Origin: Aradus depressus
Taxonomy: Eukaryota; Arthropoda; Insecta; Hemiptera; Aradidae
NCBI GenBank assembly: GCA_963662175.1
Contig: OY759224.1
Span: 29,459,489 to 29,523,488 of the forward strand
DNA length: 64,000 bases
Reading direction: 5' to 3'
This document shows positions 30,322-41,768 of this stretch, piece after piece; positions within the stretch are counted from its first letter, which is position 1, and each line of letters opens with the position of its first letter. The notes beneath the pieces are model-generated. The model was not told where the DNA came from, searched no databases, and worked only from the letters and a program-made list of their open reading frames with translations. Position numbers and translations under genes: made by a program.

Positions 30322-30457
30322 TTTGTTGTGCTCTCTCCCGGGCATTAACCAGCCGTCTCTACTGCTAGCTAACACTTCTTTATATATAATTTTTCATTTA
30401 CTTTTATTGTATTTTTAGTTTATTATTTCATTTATATTTTTCAACTCAGGTAGTACT

Positions 30458-31694
30458 ATGGAGCCTGAGTGTAAAATTGAACCCAAACCTCCCGACCGTA
30501 CTGAACATTTTAAAAAGAACTCATTTACTAGAACCACACTAAAAAACAATTTCAAAAAATATTTAATAATGACTATTAAGAACCAAGACAATATTGTTGA
30601 AGTGCAAAAACTAAACCCCTTTAAAATTTACCGTTTTGTAAAAAGTATTGCGAATAATACCGAAATAAAGTTCCTACGCAACGGGTCTGTGTTATTGAAT
30701 ATAAATAGCCAAACTGATTTAAATAATATTAAGTCCTTTAAAACATTTGAAAATTACAGTCTAAGTTACGAAATGCATAAAACTTTAAATACAAGCCGTG
30801 GCATTATTTTTTCATATGATTTATTATACGTTTCTGAATCCGATATTAATTTAGAACTAGCCTCTCAAAAAGTAATTAAAGTAACCAGAATCTATAAGAG
30901 AATAAATCATGAAAAAATACCTGATGTACCAAATAGGATCAATTATGAATTCCTGAATGTACAAGTTAAACCGTTTATTCCAGAACCCGTCCAGTGTTTT
31001 CAATGTTATGAATTCAACCACACTAAAGATTACTGTAAAAAAAACCCTATATGTGGCATTTGTTCCATGGAAAAACATGAGAACAAATGTTCAACACCCG
31101 AGCGTTGTGCAAATTGTGGGGAGGCTCACCCCTCCTGGTTTAGAAAATGTAAAAATTATGAAACCGAAAAAAGAATTAAAGAGATTCAATTTCACGAAAA
31201 AATGTCTTACCAGCAAGCTGTTAGGAAATACAAATTTTTTAGTAGTCCGGATAGGAAGTACGCGGAGGCAGCCGCTGCCCCCCCTCCCGCGCCACCGGCC
31301 CCCCCCTCGGATAGCCTCACTACTCAACTAAATAAATTAGAAAACATCATAAGTGTGTTAGTTGGAGTAGTTGGACAGTATTGAAAAAATAGTCGCCTCC
31401 GCTCCGCATAAGGGATCTAATTTAGATGTAAATATGGAAGAAGTTGCGGAGAGTGGTGCTGAGGGTGTGGCTGGGAAATCAGGCCTGAAACGTACCATCT
31501 CCAACCTGTCTGCCTCCTCAGTGAACCAGCCTCGAACCAGAGCCACCAATAAGAACATGAGAGCTCGTCTCCCTCCCTCAGAGGGTCCATCTCAGGTCCA
31601 CACCTCCACCTCCAGTAGCAAGGAGCCTCCGGACCCTGGAGCTCGCCCTCCCCCCTCCCGCTCCAAATCGAAATCCAACAAACTCCCTGATTAA
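30458..31694 (+). pseudogene. LINE ORF1 gag-like protein, shifted frame near its C-terminus
   Basis: The ATG at 30458 opens 308 codons. Residues about 40-170 resemble the RRM-like domain of insect LINE gags. Three zinc knuckles follow: CFQCYEFNHTKDYC, CGICSMEKHENKC and CANCGEAHPSWFRKC, then a KYAEAAAAPPPAPPAPP linker. The frame stops at TGA 31382-31384, but a +1 frame open from 31371 to 31694 continues with an Arg/Ser/Pro-rich tail that looks like the normal gag C-terminus. The overlap is only 14 bases, which suggests a single-base indel; a programmed shift is less likely. ORF1 binds LINE RNA to form RNPs. Confidence 0.75.
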
Positions 31695-32248
31695 TGAATA
31701 GGCCCTCTCTATGGTTTTTTCTTTCTTTGTTCCTTGTTCTCTTTATTTATATATTATTTTGCCCTTTAATTATCTACTATTATGACTTATTCTTTAGAGT
31801 TTTCTTTTTTCTAATTAATAATAATTTCTCTCTTTTAACAAATTACAGCACTTTCTACTATGTATTTATGTTCTTGGAAATTAATTTCTTATTACTGGAG
31901 CTATACTTTAGATTTATATATTCATTTTTCTTGAGTATTAATGTTATGTACTTATTTACCTATTACTTATTTCATTTATATAGTTATTTTATATTTTATT
32001 TATTTATTTTACTTTATTCACACCTTCTTTAAAAAATGTTTTATTCATTTATTACTTTTTATTATTTTGCGAGTTTATTATTTATCTATATATTTTGGTT
32101 CTTTCCATTTATTTATTTTTATTATTTTATTTATTTATTTTTTTCATTTATATATTCTACCTTCTCTTAATTAATTTTCTATTTATTATAATTATTTTGT
32201 ATTTACGCTTGCGTATTATTGGCATTTTTTTCTATTATTTCAATACTC
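31695..32248 (+). other. AT-rich spacer between LINE ORF1 and ORF2
   Basis: A T/A-dominated 550-base stretch of (TTTA)n- and TATTT-like text. It appears to encode Phe/Tyr/Leu-rich polypeptides only because of its composition. Confidence 0.6.
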
Positions 32249-35200
32249 ATGATTATCATCCAATGGAATGTGAATAGTTTTCGTAAAAGATATAGTGAGG
32301 TACAAAGACTGATTTGCAAACATGATCCCATGATACTCTCTTTGCAAGAGACATTTCTACGGCCGACATTCGCATTGAGATTGCGGGGCTATCACAGCTA
32401 CCGAGCGGACTACACCGAAGGGGAGCGAGCCTCCGGCGGCGTACTACTGCTGGTCAAAGACACATTAGTCTGTACCGAAGTAAAACTGACCACCACTCTT
32501 CAGGCGGTGGCCATCCAACTTACAGCTCCTGTCAAGTTCACCATATGCTCTTTGTACCTACCTCCTGGAACCACCATTCATGTGGAGCAACTGGAATCAC
32601 TGCTGGAGCAGCTCCCAACACCGTTCATTGTTACCGGGGACTGCAACAGTCACAGCCCCCTGTGGGGAAGCAGTAGAGTATGTCCTCGGGGAAAGATGTT
32701 CGAAGCACTCTGCACTAACTTAAACCTTGTTATTCTAAATGACGGTAGTCCAACACATTTGAATAACACTTCAGAAACCTTCAGCTGCATTGATTTGACC
32801 GTATGTAGCCCAGCATTAGCTCCTAGGATCGCATGGTCCGTCGAAAAAGACCTATATGACAGCGACCATTTCCCCGTTGTCTTCGATTTCTTAACATCTG
32901 ACCTAACTCAACATACTAGACCTCGGTGGATACAAAAGGCGGCTGATTGGAGCCTTTTCTCGGACAGTATCTCCGTAGAAAATCATACGGAGAGACTTCC
33001 AAACTCTCAGACGAAAATTGAGTATTTTAATAAAATTGTCCTGGATGCTGCAAAAATTGCCGTTCCTAGATCCTCGTCCAGCCCTATAAAGAAATCGGTC
33101 CCCTGGTGGAACGAAGAATGTTGCAGAGCTGTTAAAGACAGAAAACATGCCCTCAGCAGGTTCAAGAGGAACCCCACTACGGAGAACTTCATGAAATATA
33201 AAGAGAATAGAGCGAGAGCGAGGAGGATAACCCGGCTAAGCAAGAAGAAATCCTGGGAGCAGTATGTATCCACAATATCTGGCTCAACCCCTGCAACCGA
33301 AATATGGACAAAAATGAGAAAAATAATGGGTATACCGTGCCATAATCAAATAGCCTGCCTCAAGCACAACAATGTTGTAATTACGGAACAGGCTGATATA
33401 GCAAATTTATTAGCTAAGACTTTCTCATTTTCGTCTAGTGACGAGTGGTTGGAGCCAGGCGTCAGGAGACTGAAGTCGGAGGTAACGGCTTTGGAGATGG
33501 CAGACCGTCCTCCATCGTACCTGGATGTTCCTTTCACTCTGGCTGAGCTGGAGGCGGCACTGTCCACTGTGAGGGGCACCTCGCCGGGACCTGATGACAT
33601 CACCTACGACATGATCAGACATCTACCTCGTCAAGCCAAGACTTTCCTCCTACATATAGTGAACCATATTTACTTCCAACATGATTTTCCGGATGTTTGG
33701 AAAGAGGCCCTCGTAATTCCAATTCTCAAGCCAGGTAAAGATAGAAGAGATGCTGCGAGTTACCGCCCTATCTCCCTCACAAGCTGCACATGCAAGATTA
33801 TGGAGCGCATGATAAATAAGAGACTCACTTGGTTCTTGGAAAGTGAGAGGCTGTTTCCTCCCCAGCAGTTTGGTTTTCGCAGAAACCTTTCGACTGCTGA
33901 TGCCATTGTAAAATTAGAAAATGCCATATTGAATGTCTTTGTGAACAAGCAAACTACTTACGTTGTAGCTTTTGATATGGAGAAAGCATTTGATACTGTC
34001 TGGCATCAGCATATTGTGAACACGCTCATTGAGGCAGGTATCTCCTCTCACATGGTCCACTATATCCAAAATTTCTTGGATGGCAGAAGGTTACGGGTTT
34101 CACTTGGCACAATTAACTCAACCTCCCAACATTTAACCAACGGTACTCCTCAAGGCACTGTCTTGTCTACCACACTGTTTTCCATTGCAATCAATGGAAT
34201 AGTTAAAAACATCAAGCCACCTGTATATTGTTTCTTATACGTGGACGACATGACAATATATGTATCATCGTCCAACCAGGAAGAGGCTCAGCTGCAGTTG
34301 CAAAACTCTATTGACAATATTGTAAATTGGACTAGAAACCATGGTTTTCGATTATCTGAAACTAAGACAAAATGCTGCATCTTCTCAAAAAAAATACGTC
34401 CCGTTCGCTTGAATTTATTTTTAAATGGCAAAGAGTTAGAGATTGTTGAGGAACTGAAGCTATTGGGGCTTATATTCGATCGTAAACTTACCTGGCTTTC
34501 ACACATAAAGATGTTAAAAAACAAATGTACAAAAGCGCTGGACATGTTAGCGGTCATATCGCATACCCGTTGGGGAGCGGATCGCAGATGGATGTCCCAC
34601 TTCTACAAGGCCTACATCAGATCCAAACTGGACTATGGAAGCATCGTATATTCTTCCGCATCAGAGAGAACTCTGGCAATGCTCAACAGCATATACCACC
34701 GTGGGCTGCGCCTAATGACTGGAGCCTTCCGTACTAGCCCTACAAGCAGTTTATGTGCCGAAACAGGGGAGCCCCCTCTTGTGTATAGAAGAAAAATGCT
34801 GGCCTTAAACTATATTCAAAAACTTAGAGCGGCAGCTGGACATCTGAACAAGTTTGACGTGCTGAACTATGACCTTTCCAGAGTTTACGAAGCGAAACCA
34901 AAAATGGCCCAGCCTCTTGGCTTTCGCACTCGAGAACTGTTGGAATTGCTTCATGTCCGTAATTTTAAACTGCTATCATCATTTATTCCGTCCGTTCCTC
35001 CCTGGATTGTACCCCCAATCATCACGAACCTGAAGCTAACCAATTTTCTAAAGTCTGAAACCTCTCCATATTTTTACAAGACCGCTGCACAAGAGTTGAT
35101 ACAATCTTACTCAGGAGTAACAGTAATATATACTGATGGGTCCAAAACACCCAACGGTGTAGGAGCCGCCTTCACCATTAACGACCGTACATACTCTGTA

Positions 35201-35923
35201 ACTCTTCCGACAGAAGCTTCCATCTTCACAGCAGAACTGACTGCTATTTCTCGTGCTCTTAGTACAGTCGCCTATCAGAGGAATACAATCTTATTAGTAA
35301 CAGATTCTCTTAGTGCCCTTCTCGCACTGAAGAACTTATATAGTACCCATCCAATAGTACAAACAATTCATCAGACACTTTGGAATCTCTGGAGGTCAAA
35401 CCTCACCGTGAGATTCCTATGGGTACCGGGGCACTGTGGCATAGAAGGAAATGAAATGGCAGACAAAGCAGCCCAACTTGCAGCCCGAGATGAACAAAGT
35501 GCTGTGGCCATACCATGGACTGACACGAAGCCCAAGATCCGGGAGTACTTATTGGAACAGTGGGAGTCGTCCTGGAGGAATGAAACAGACAACAAGTTGA
35601 GGTTGATTAAGGACACCGTGAGGCCCTGGAAGAGCAGCCACAGGGACAGAAGAAGGGAGGAGGTGGTGGTCTGTCGCCTCCGTATCGGCCACACTCGGCT
35701 CACGCACAAACATCTGATGGCCCGTGAACCCCCTCCTCTGTGTTCTACGTGTGGCCAGCCACTCACGGTCCAGCACATGTTATTATATTGTCACCGATAC
35801 TCTGCTATGAGAACCTTTTATAAACTTCCCTCCTCTTTGCCATTACTGTTGGAAAATTATCCCGAAACCCTTACTAAACTTCTTAAATTTCTCGTACACA
35901 CCGGAGTCATAAACCTGCTTTAG
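32249..35923 (+). CDS. LINE ORF2: endonuclease, reverse transcriptase, RNase H
   Basis: 1,224 codons without interruption from the ATG at 32249 (MIIIQWNVNSF); upstream codons in frame lack an ATG. Apurinic endonuclease, about residues 1-220: QWNVNS, SLQET, TGDCNSHSPLWGS and SDHFPVV. RT, about 430-720: YRPISLTSC, QFGFRRNLST, AFDMEKAFDTVWH, NGTPQGTVLS and catalytic FLYVDDMTIY near 660. RNase H, about 955-1080: YTDGSKTPNGVGAAF, FTAELTAISRAL, VTDSLSALLAL and WVPGHCGIEGNEMADKAA, all acidic residues in place. A CSTCGQ...HMLLYC zinc motif lies near 1164. The protein nicks target DNA and copies the RNA in situ. All catalytic motifs look intact, so the enzyme may be active. Confidence 0.95.
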   Translation: MIIIQWNVNSFRKRYSEVQRLICKHDPMILSLQETFLRPTFALRLRGYHSYRADYTEGERASGGVLLLVKDTLVCTEVKLTTTLQAVAIQLTAPVKFTICSLYLPPGTTIHVEQLESLLEQLPTPFIVTGDCNSHSPLWGSSRVCPRGKMFEALCTNLNLVILNDGSPTHLNNTSETFSCIDLTVCSPALAPRIAWSVEKDLYDSDHFPVVFDFLTSDLTQHTRPRWIQKAADWSLFSDSISVENHTERLPNSQTKIEYFNKIVLDAAKIAVPRSSSSPIKKSVPWWNEECCRAVKDRKHALSRFKRNPTTENFMKYKENRARARRITRLSKKKSWEQYVSTISGSTPATEIWTKMRKIMGIPCHNQIACLKHNNVVITEQADIANLLAKTFSFSSSDEWLEPGVRRLKSEVTALEMADRPPSYLDVPFTLAELEAALSTVRGTSPGPDDITYDMIRHLPRQAKTFLLHIVNHIYFQHDFPDVWKEALVIPILKPGKDRRDAASYRPISLTSCTCKIMERMINKRLTWFLESERLFPPQQFGFRRNLSTADAIVKLENAILNVFVNKQTTYVVAFDMEKAFDTVWHQHIVNTLIEAGISSHMVHYIQNFLDGRRLRVSLGTINSTSQHLTNGTPQGTVLSTTLFSIAINGIVKNIKPPVYCFLYVDDMTIYVSSSNQEEAQLQLQNSIDNIVNWTRNHGFRLSETKTKCCIFSKKIRPVRLNLFLNGKELEIVEELKLLGLIFDRKLTWLSHIKMLKNKCTKALDMLAVISHTRWGADRRWMSHFYKAYIRSKLDYGSIVYSSASERTLAMLNSIYHRGLRLMTGAFRTSPTSSLCAETGEPPLVYRRKMLALNYIQKLRAAAGHLNKFDVLNYDLSRVYEAKPKMAQPLGFRTRELLELLHVRNFKLLSSFIPSVPPWIVPPIITNLKLTNFLKSETSPYFYKTAAQELIQSYSGVTVIYTDGSKTPNGVGAAFTINDRTYSVTLPTEASIFTAELTAISRALSTVAYQRNTILLVTDSLSALLALKNLYSTHPIVQTIHQTLWNLWRSNLTVRFLWVPGHCGIEGNEMADKAAQLAARDEQSAVAIPWTDTKPKIREYLLEQWESSWRNETDNKLRLIKDTVRPWKSSHRDRRREEVVVCRLRIGHTRLTHKHLMAREPPPLCSTCGQPLTVQHMLLYCHRYSAMRTFYKLPSSLPLLLENYPETLTKLLKFLVHTGVINLL

Positions 35924-36408
35924 CCCTTTTTAAATTTGTATCAATTCTTTCCGTATACCAAGCGATACATTTTCTCATAAAGTAGTTCTGTTCTCCTGAG
36001 CCTTCGCCGGGGGCCTGGTGTTGTGGGACGGGGATCGGTGTGGGGCCTGGGGGTGGCCTGGCGGGCGTGTGCCGGTCCGGTTGGGGGATTTGGGGGGGCG
36101 CCGCCGGGCTCTCTGGACTGAGGCAGTCCCGGGCTTGGAGGGTGTGGTCGGCTGCAGGAACGAGCACACCCTCTCTATCAGGCCTCGCCGTTCTCCCCTC
36201 AAACTGCCTGCTATAGGGCCTGCTGCGGGGGGAGACCTGGTCGCGCCTCCCTTTGTCCCCTGGTCGGGCCTCGCCGCTCGTGGGGTGGCCCCTTGTCTCT
36301 GCCTGGCTTTTCTGTCTCGCACCTCTTGGTCTCCTGGTGAAGAGCTTAACCCCGACATTAATATCGCTGTACCGGGCACTCATGACCCTTAGCGGTTGAA
36401 ATGCCCTC

Positions 36409-36466
<58 letters not shown>
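35924..36466 (+). other. LINE 3' UTR and (A)57 tail
   Basis: A G/C-rich UTR (36000-36350 is markedly GC-rich against the AT-rich surroundings) followed by 57 uninterrupted A residues. Reading frames on both strands here are composition artefacts. Confidence 0.85.
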
Positions 36467-36471
<5 letters not shown>

Positions 36472-36995
36472 CTCCATTGATGTTCCGTTGAGAGAAGCCC
36501 CGAGAGTCGACAGGAAGTTCAGCCCGACTTCAATTTGGGTTCCCTTTTCATCTTGAGGGAGCAACCTGTCTCCATGCAGTAATATCCAGCCATCCAAACG
36601 ACGTTATTCTCTATATAAGGTTCAATTTTATAGTATGTTTTTAATTTTAAGTCAATTTTTATTTTGGAAATATAGTCTTTTAAAAATGAATTGCTAAATT
36701 TTTAGTTGTTTGTTCCTATGCTCTATCCCAAGTCAGTTATGATTTAACAATTTGGTTTTTCAAAACTCTTTTCGCTGACGAATCCTTTCGCCTTTGGTTA
36801 TAGAAATCCAATTCGTATATTAAAATCAGAAAATTTAAATGATCGTCTATTACCTAAGCGATCTGGCATCCTATGGACATTTTAAATTAGTAAAGACACA
36901 GCAGTTTTATAGAAAATCTCCGCAATTTCGATTAAAGTAAATTCAAAACCACATTTTATTATTAAAACCGCGACGCGCAACATAACAATATTACA
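36467..36995 (+). repeat. 5' LTR, right part (with LINE target duplication)
   Basis: Starts with the duplicated GAGCCCTCCATT and continues GATGTTCCGTTGAGAG as in the 3' LTR at 41235, ending CAATATTACA. The two pieces add up to about 1,251 bases against 1,258 for the 3' LTR. Confidence 0.9.
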
Positions 36996-37020
36996 AATTG
37001 GCAACCCCTTGTGGAGATTT
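36996..37020 (+). other. Putative primer binding site
   Basis: TGGCAACCCCTTGTGGAG starts three bases after the LTR end; a TGG start is expected for annealing to a tRNA 3' CCA end. I cannot name the tRNA. Confidence 0.45.
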
Positions 37021-37193
37021 TGGTAAAATCATTATATCAGCAAGAGAGGAAAGGCGAAATTTTTAAACCAAAATTGACTTGGAAAGCTGGGAACAAACTA
37101 ATTTTTGATATTTTATATTAATTAATTTTTGAAATTTTATTTACATTTTTTTTTAGTTGGTTAATTTTAGTAATTTTTTTAATTCTTTTTAAT
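37021..37193. other. Leader before gag-like gene
   Basis: AT-rich untranslated leader; no other feature. Confidence 0.5.
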
Positions 37194-38231
37194 ATGGATA
37201 ATTAGATAGTTGTCGAGAATATTGAGCAATTCGAGGAAGCGAGTGTCGATAGTGAGATAGAAAATGTAGATATTCCAGTCTCGGCAGGGACAAGGTCACG
37301 CAAAACGAATGTCATTAATGAGAAAGAGGAGACCCAAGTTTTTACGGGAGATATGTTTAAGGAATTATTGAAGGTAATGGGAAATTTAGAAAGTAAAATG
37401 GGATCACAAATAGCTGATTTAAGAAGTGATATGGGAAATTTAGAAAAAAATTTAGAAAGTAAAATGGGGACACAAATAGCTAGTTTAAGTAGTGAAATAG
37501 GAAATTCAGGAAGTGGAATGAGTAGTTTAGAAAGTAAAGTGGGGTCACAAATTACTAATTTAGAAACGGAAATTGGGTCACATATAGAAAAAATAATAAA
37601 TAGGTTAGAGAAAACTGAGGGAAAACAGGCTGCCCATATTCAAAGTTTAAAGTTAAACTTATTTAGTGATAAGCAGGAAAAAGAGGATAGGATTCCTATT
37701 TCAATTATCCAAAGTCCGGATGTCAATATGAGTATTGAAGATTTGGTAATAGAGGAACAGGAATTAGGAAATAGTTTCATAGAATGTGAAAGCACCGAGG
37801 TTGAAATCGTTAATTATGATAAGGTTAGTATAGTTGAGAACGTCAGGGAAGTAAACTGTCTTCATAAGGAGGAAGGGAAGTTTGAAGTTTTAGAGTCATT
37901 ATCAGGAGACATTAAAAATGGTAGAAACTTTGTGATAATCAGAAAATTTGTAAGAGTTGAAGTGAGAAAGTTTATACTTTTTGGAATAAATGAGAAGTAT
38001 GAATGTGAAAATGATTTTACAATGACAAACTATAGACCAAATGAAAAGAAAAACAGACTTGTTGAAGGAGTTTCAGATGACATTACATACAAACTTACTA
38101 TTCTAGGGGAAAATAAAAGGATTAGAGATAACAATTTTAGGGAAATAATTCGGCGAGGAATTAGGAAAAAGTCGAATATTTTGATTTTAGGCCTTATATG
38201 TAATACATATGTATTTGGCCAAACTTTATAG
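37194..38231 (+). pseudogene. Coiled-coil gag-like protein of the LTR element
   Basis: In frame from the ATG at 37194, with a TAG at codon 4 (37203-37205); an internal ATG at 37353 leaves 292 codons. The N-terminal part is acidic with a RSRKTN patch. Residues near the 37353 start carry three to four tandem units of the kind NLESKMGSQIADL / SLESKVGSQITNL, roughly 21-28 residues each, a clear heptad-bearing coiled coil. The rest is acidic to residue 170, then basic (FVIIRKFVRVEVRKF). No zinc knuckle, protease or RT is present. It probably multimerises into a particle supplied in trans by, or for, an autonomous relative. Confidence 0.55.
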
Positions 38232-40497
38232 TGAATATCCTTTTTATGAAACTCGAATAAGTTACAGACAGACCTACGAAGACAAGATTTAGACAGAAAA
38301 TGTAGACAGAATACTTCGAATAAATGAATATGTAGAGTAAATAGTTGAATGAAAGTGAGATTTATTTTTTGGTGTGAGTGAAATTTATAAATGTTATTTT
38401 GAAAACTGGATTTATTTGAAATTTATATATAATTTTTTTTATTGGAGTTAGTTTGAATTTTATAAGTTGCATGGAAGTTTGTGTTGATTGAGGCTTTGGA
38501 AGTGAGTTAATTTTTTTTTTTAGTAATTTTAGAAATATAAACGTGATTCATTTTAGATTTGGGAAGTTTTTCTTTTTGTTGGGTTGATTTTTTTTGAGAA
38601 GAATTTTTATGCGTTAGATTAATTGATAATATTTTTGAACAATTGGAGTTATTTGAAATTTTATATATTGCATTTAATTATAGATCGATTGATGCTTTGG
38701 AAGTGAACTAAATAGCAAGTTAATTTTTTAGTATTTTTTTGATATAGGATTAATTTATTTCGGTAATTTTTTTTGGGAGAAGATATTTTTATAAATAAGA
38801 TTTAGTGATAATAATTCGAATTGATATATAATATTTATGCGTTTTTTTTTTATTATATGGTGGTGGTTCTTTGATTAGTTAGTATTATTAAGAGTTTGAA
38901 AAGAAATATTTATGAAGTTCGTTTACTTTTGTTTATTAACCAGTTGAATTATTTATATAGATTTTAAAGAAGTAATAGGGATAAAGGAATTAAAAGATTT
39001 TAGTAAGGGATTTTAAGGAATCTATATTTGAATTTTTTATATGGGTATTTTTTTTGAATCGATAAGAAGTATTTGAGAGAATTTAATGGTTGATATAAGT
39101 ATATATTTTTTTGAATTAATAAGAAGTAATTGAGAAAAGTTAGTGGTTAAAATAAGAAGATTTTTTAAAATGATAAAAGGAGAAAATAATTAAGAAGTGT
39201 TATTGGTCGAGACACAATATTGTTTTTAAGAATTTAATGGGAAGAAAGGAATTTAAGATTTTAAAATACGAAATTATATTTGGAAATTTTTTACTAGAAG
39301 TTTTTGTTTTTTTGATAGGAAGATGATTCTGGTCGTTTTTTTTTTTTTGTAAAAAATTATTTTAAGATAGAAAATGACAGTTTTAAATAGGGTAAGGTAT
39401 GAAAGAAAGGAATAAAATGCGCAGTATAAAAGATGTTATAAATAATTTCATCCAAGATCGATTCATAAAAGAGCAGAAAATAATAATAAAGAATAATTAG
39501 AAAAATAAATAGGGATGTTTTTTTTGTTTTGTATGTGACGTTAGTAAAACTTCGCGGAGAATTAATATGGAGAAAAGTTAATATGTGAAAATGGGCTATT
39601 TGTTTAAGAGTATATAGATGAGAATTTTATTTATTATGAGATTGCCTACCCAGAGAAAGGAGGAATCTATCTGTACTACGACGATATAATTATGAGATGG
39701 CCTACCCAAGGAAGGGAGGATCCATGGAATCTACGACGATATAAAGTAATAAGATGTGTTAGAAACATATGAGATATTTTTTTTGAGGATATGAGATTAT
39801 TTTTTGATGTTAAGAGAAATAAAGAATAGGTAGGGAATGGGTGAAGACCTGAGTAGCGTCACATATATATAATAAGAAACATGTAATTAAAAAGGGGGGA
39901 TATATTGAATAAATAAGAAAATAAGATGAATTTTTTTGATTGCTCGAATGTAGATGATAGGATGAAATATTTATAAAATGAGACCATAGAATGAAAGTTT
40001 TTGAATTTAGAAGGCAACCCGTTTTCTTTTTGTCATTGATTAAGGTCGACCCAGATTTTTTGAGAAATTTAAGTATTAAAGTGTTATTAAGTGAATTGGT
40101 TATCCATATTGTAGAGAAGATTACTTATGTTTTTTTTTTGGCATAGAATAATTCAATTACTGTAAAATAAGAAGCAAGGACGAAAATTATGTAAATTATT
40201 TTTGAAGTTTTGTACCCATAGTAAAAATTAAAAATTTGTTTTTTTTTAATATTAATTATAGATGTTTTGTAAATATATGTAGTATTCAAACCCTAGTTAG
40301 TAAGTTGTGTTTTTTTAAACTAAATTCGTGTATATATTGTAGTTTGAAAATAATAATTTGGTTTTTATTTTAATTATAGATTTAATATAAATCTAAGTTG
40401 TTCAGATACTATTTTTTGTTTTTATGTAATTAATTTATATTGGAATTGTTGTAAATAATAATAATAAAATTGTCCTACGTACAATTTTGGTAAAACC
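38232..40497. other. Non-coding AT-rich interior of the LTR element
   Basis: About 2.3 kb with no long frame on either strand, very A/T- and G-rich on the plus strand (many TTTTTT, AAGAAA and GAGAA runs, strikingly few C). A short duplicated piece is seen at about 39640-39745 (GAGATTGCCTACCCA and GAGATGGCCTACCCA, each leading to TACGACGATATA). The place of pol is taken by this filler, as in large retrotransposon derivatives. Confidence 0.65.
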
Positions 40498-40510
40498 AGA
40501 AGAGGGTAAA
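40498..40510 (+). other. Polypurine tract
   Basis: AGAAGAGGGTAAA stands directly before the 3' LTR, the expected plus-strand primer site. Confidence 0.6.
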
Positions 40511-41768
40511 TGTAGTGTAATGGATTTGCGACTAGGCCAAATATATTGTAGAATGTATTTTTAAATGTAATGTAGTCAATAGTTGCATAGGCCAAATGTG
40601 TTATAATTTCAAATTTGTAAAGTCAGTAATACATAAAAACAGTAATGGTGAAAGAAACCCTTAATTCTATAGGCGGGCTAGGGAGACCCGGATCAGGTAG
40701 AAGGAGCTTATCCCATTTTGCCTCCGTCAAGAAAGAAGCTGACAGGATGCAATAAAAGAAGGCACCAACAGTCACCTGGAGGAATATTTATATAGCCTTT
40801 ACAACCCGGATTTTACAATCTGGCTACAGTCAGGTACCAGATTGGAGCTCCAAGCCCGTTGTTAGTGGCCCATAAAGCTATCTGGACTGCCAAAGTAAAG
40901 CTGACAAGGACAAATTAAAGGAGAACCCGCAAATTTCCCAAGAGGACAGAGGAGAAGGAAAAAGAAAGAGGAGAGGGGGAACAGTTCGAGAACATCGAAG
41001 AAGGGAGAGAGGAGAGTGAGTTCCAAGTGAGGACTCAAGGCAGGCAGTTACAGTCGAGATCCACCAGTGTCAGTTACAGTTGAAGTCGAGAGGTGGAAGT
41101 GGACACTTCACTTTCCTGGATCAGTGGAAGTCTAGATCCAAGAGTCCGTCGAGATCCAACAGTAGAAGAGGGCAGTTCTAGTGGAAGTCCAGAGCTTGAG
41201 GAAGAGTCCAGGAGTCTTTGGGGAGTCTTCAAGGGCCCTCCATTGATGTTCCGTTGAGAGAAGCCCCGAGAGTCGACAGGAAGTTCAGCCCGACTTCAAT
41301 TTGAGTTCCCTTTTCATTGAGGGAGCAACCTGTCTCCATGCAGTAATATCCAGCCAGCCCCAACATCCAAACGACGTTATTCTCCATATAAGGTTCAATT
41401 TTATAGTATGTTTTTAATTTTAAGTCAATTTTTATTTTGTAAATATAGTCTTTTAAAAATGAATTGCTAAATTTTTAGTTGTTTGTTCCTATGCTCTATC
41501 CCAAGTCAGTTATGATTTAACAATTTGGTTTTTCAAAACTCTTTTCGCTGACGAATCCTTTCGCCTTTGGTTATAGAAATCCAATTCGTATATTAAAATC
41601 AGTAAATTTAAATGATCGTCTATTACCTAAGCGATCTGGCATCCTATGGACATTTTAAATTAGTAAAGACACAGCAGTTTTATAGAAAATCTCCGCAATT
41701 TCGATTAAAGTAAATTCTATAACACATTTTTTTATTAAAACCGCGACGCGCAACATTTAAATATTACA
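40511..41768 (+). repeat. 3' LTR, uninterrupted
   Basis: 1,258 bases from TGTAGTGTAATGG to ATATTACA, matching the split 5' LTR with only a few percent differences. It supplies the pre-insertion sequence of the LINE target site at about 41229-41246. Confidence 0.92.

Larger units (their letters stand above)
30287..36466 (+). mobile_element. Full-length I/Jockey-group LINE inserted in the 5' LTR
   Basis: Bounded by a 12-13 bp target duplication and a 57-A tail (36410-36466). It starts CTCAGTCTTACGG, an initiator at the extreme 5' end as in Jockey/I-type elements with internal Pol II promoters. It carries ORF1 (gag-like, with three zinc knuckles) and ORF2 (endonuclease, RT, RNase H, CCHC). The presence of RNase H argues for the I/LOA/R1 side and against true Jockey. 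An intact ORF2, a long pure A tail and an unmutated duplication show a very recent insertion. Confidence 0.93.

Noticed and set aside
30135..30368. 77-codon frame spanning the LTR-LINE junction
   Set aside because: It crosses the insertion breakpoint, so it is younger than both elements and not a gene.
31694..32277. Phe/Tyr/Leu-rich reading frames in the LINE inter-ORF region
   Set aside because: They result from T/A-rich composition and overlap each other in several frames.
35907..36597. Long frames on both strands in the LINE 3' UTR
   Set aside because: GC-rich UTR with low stop frequency; one frame reads poly-Phe through the A tail.
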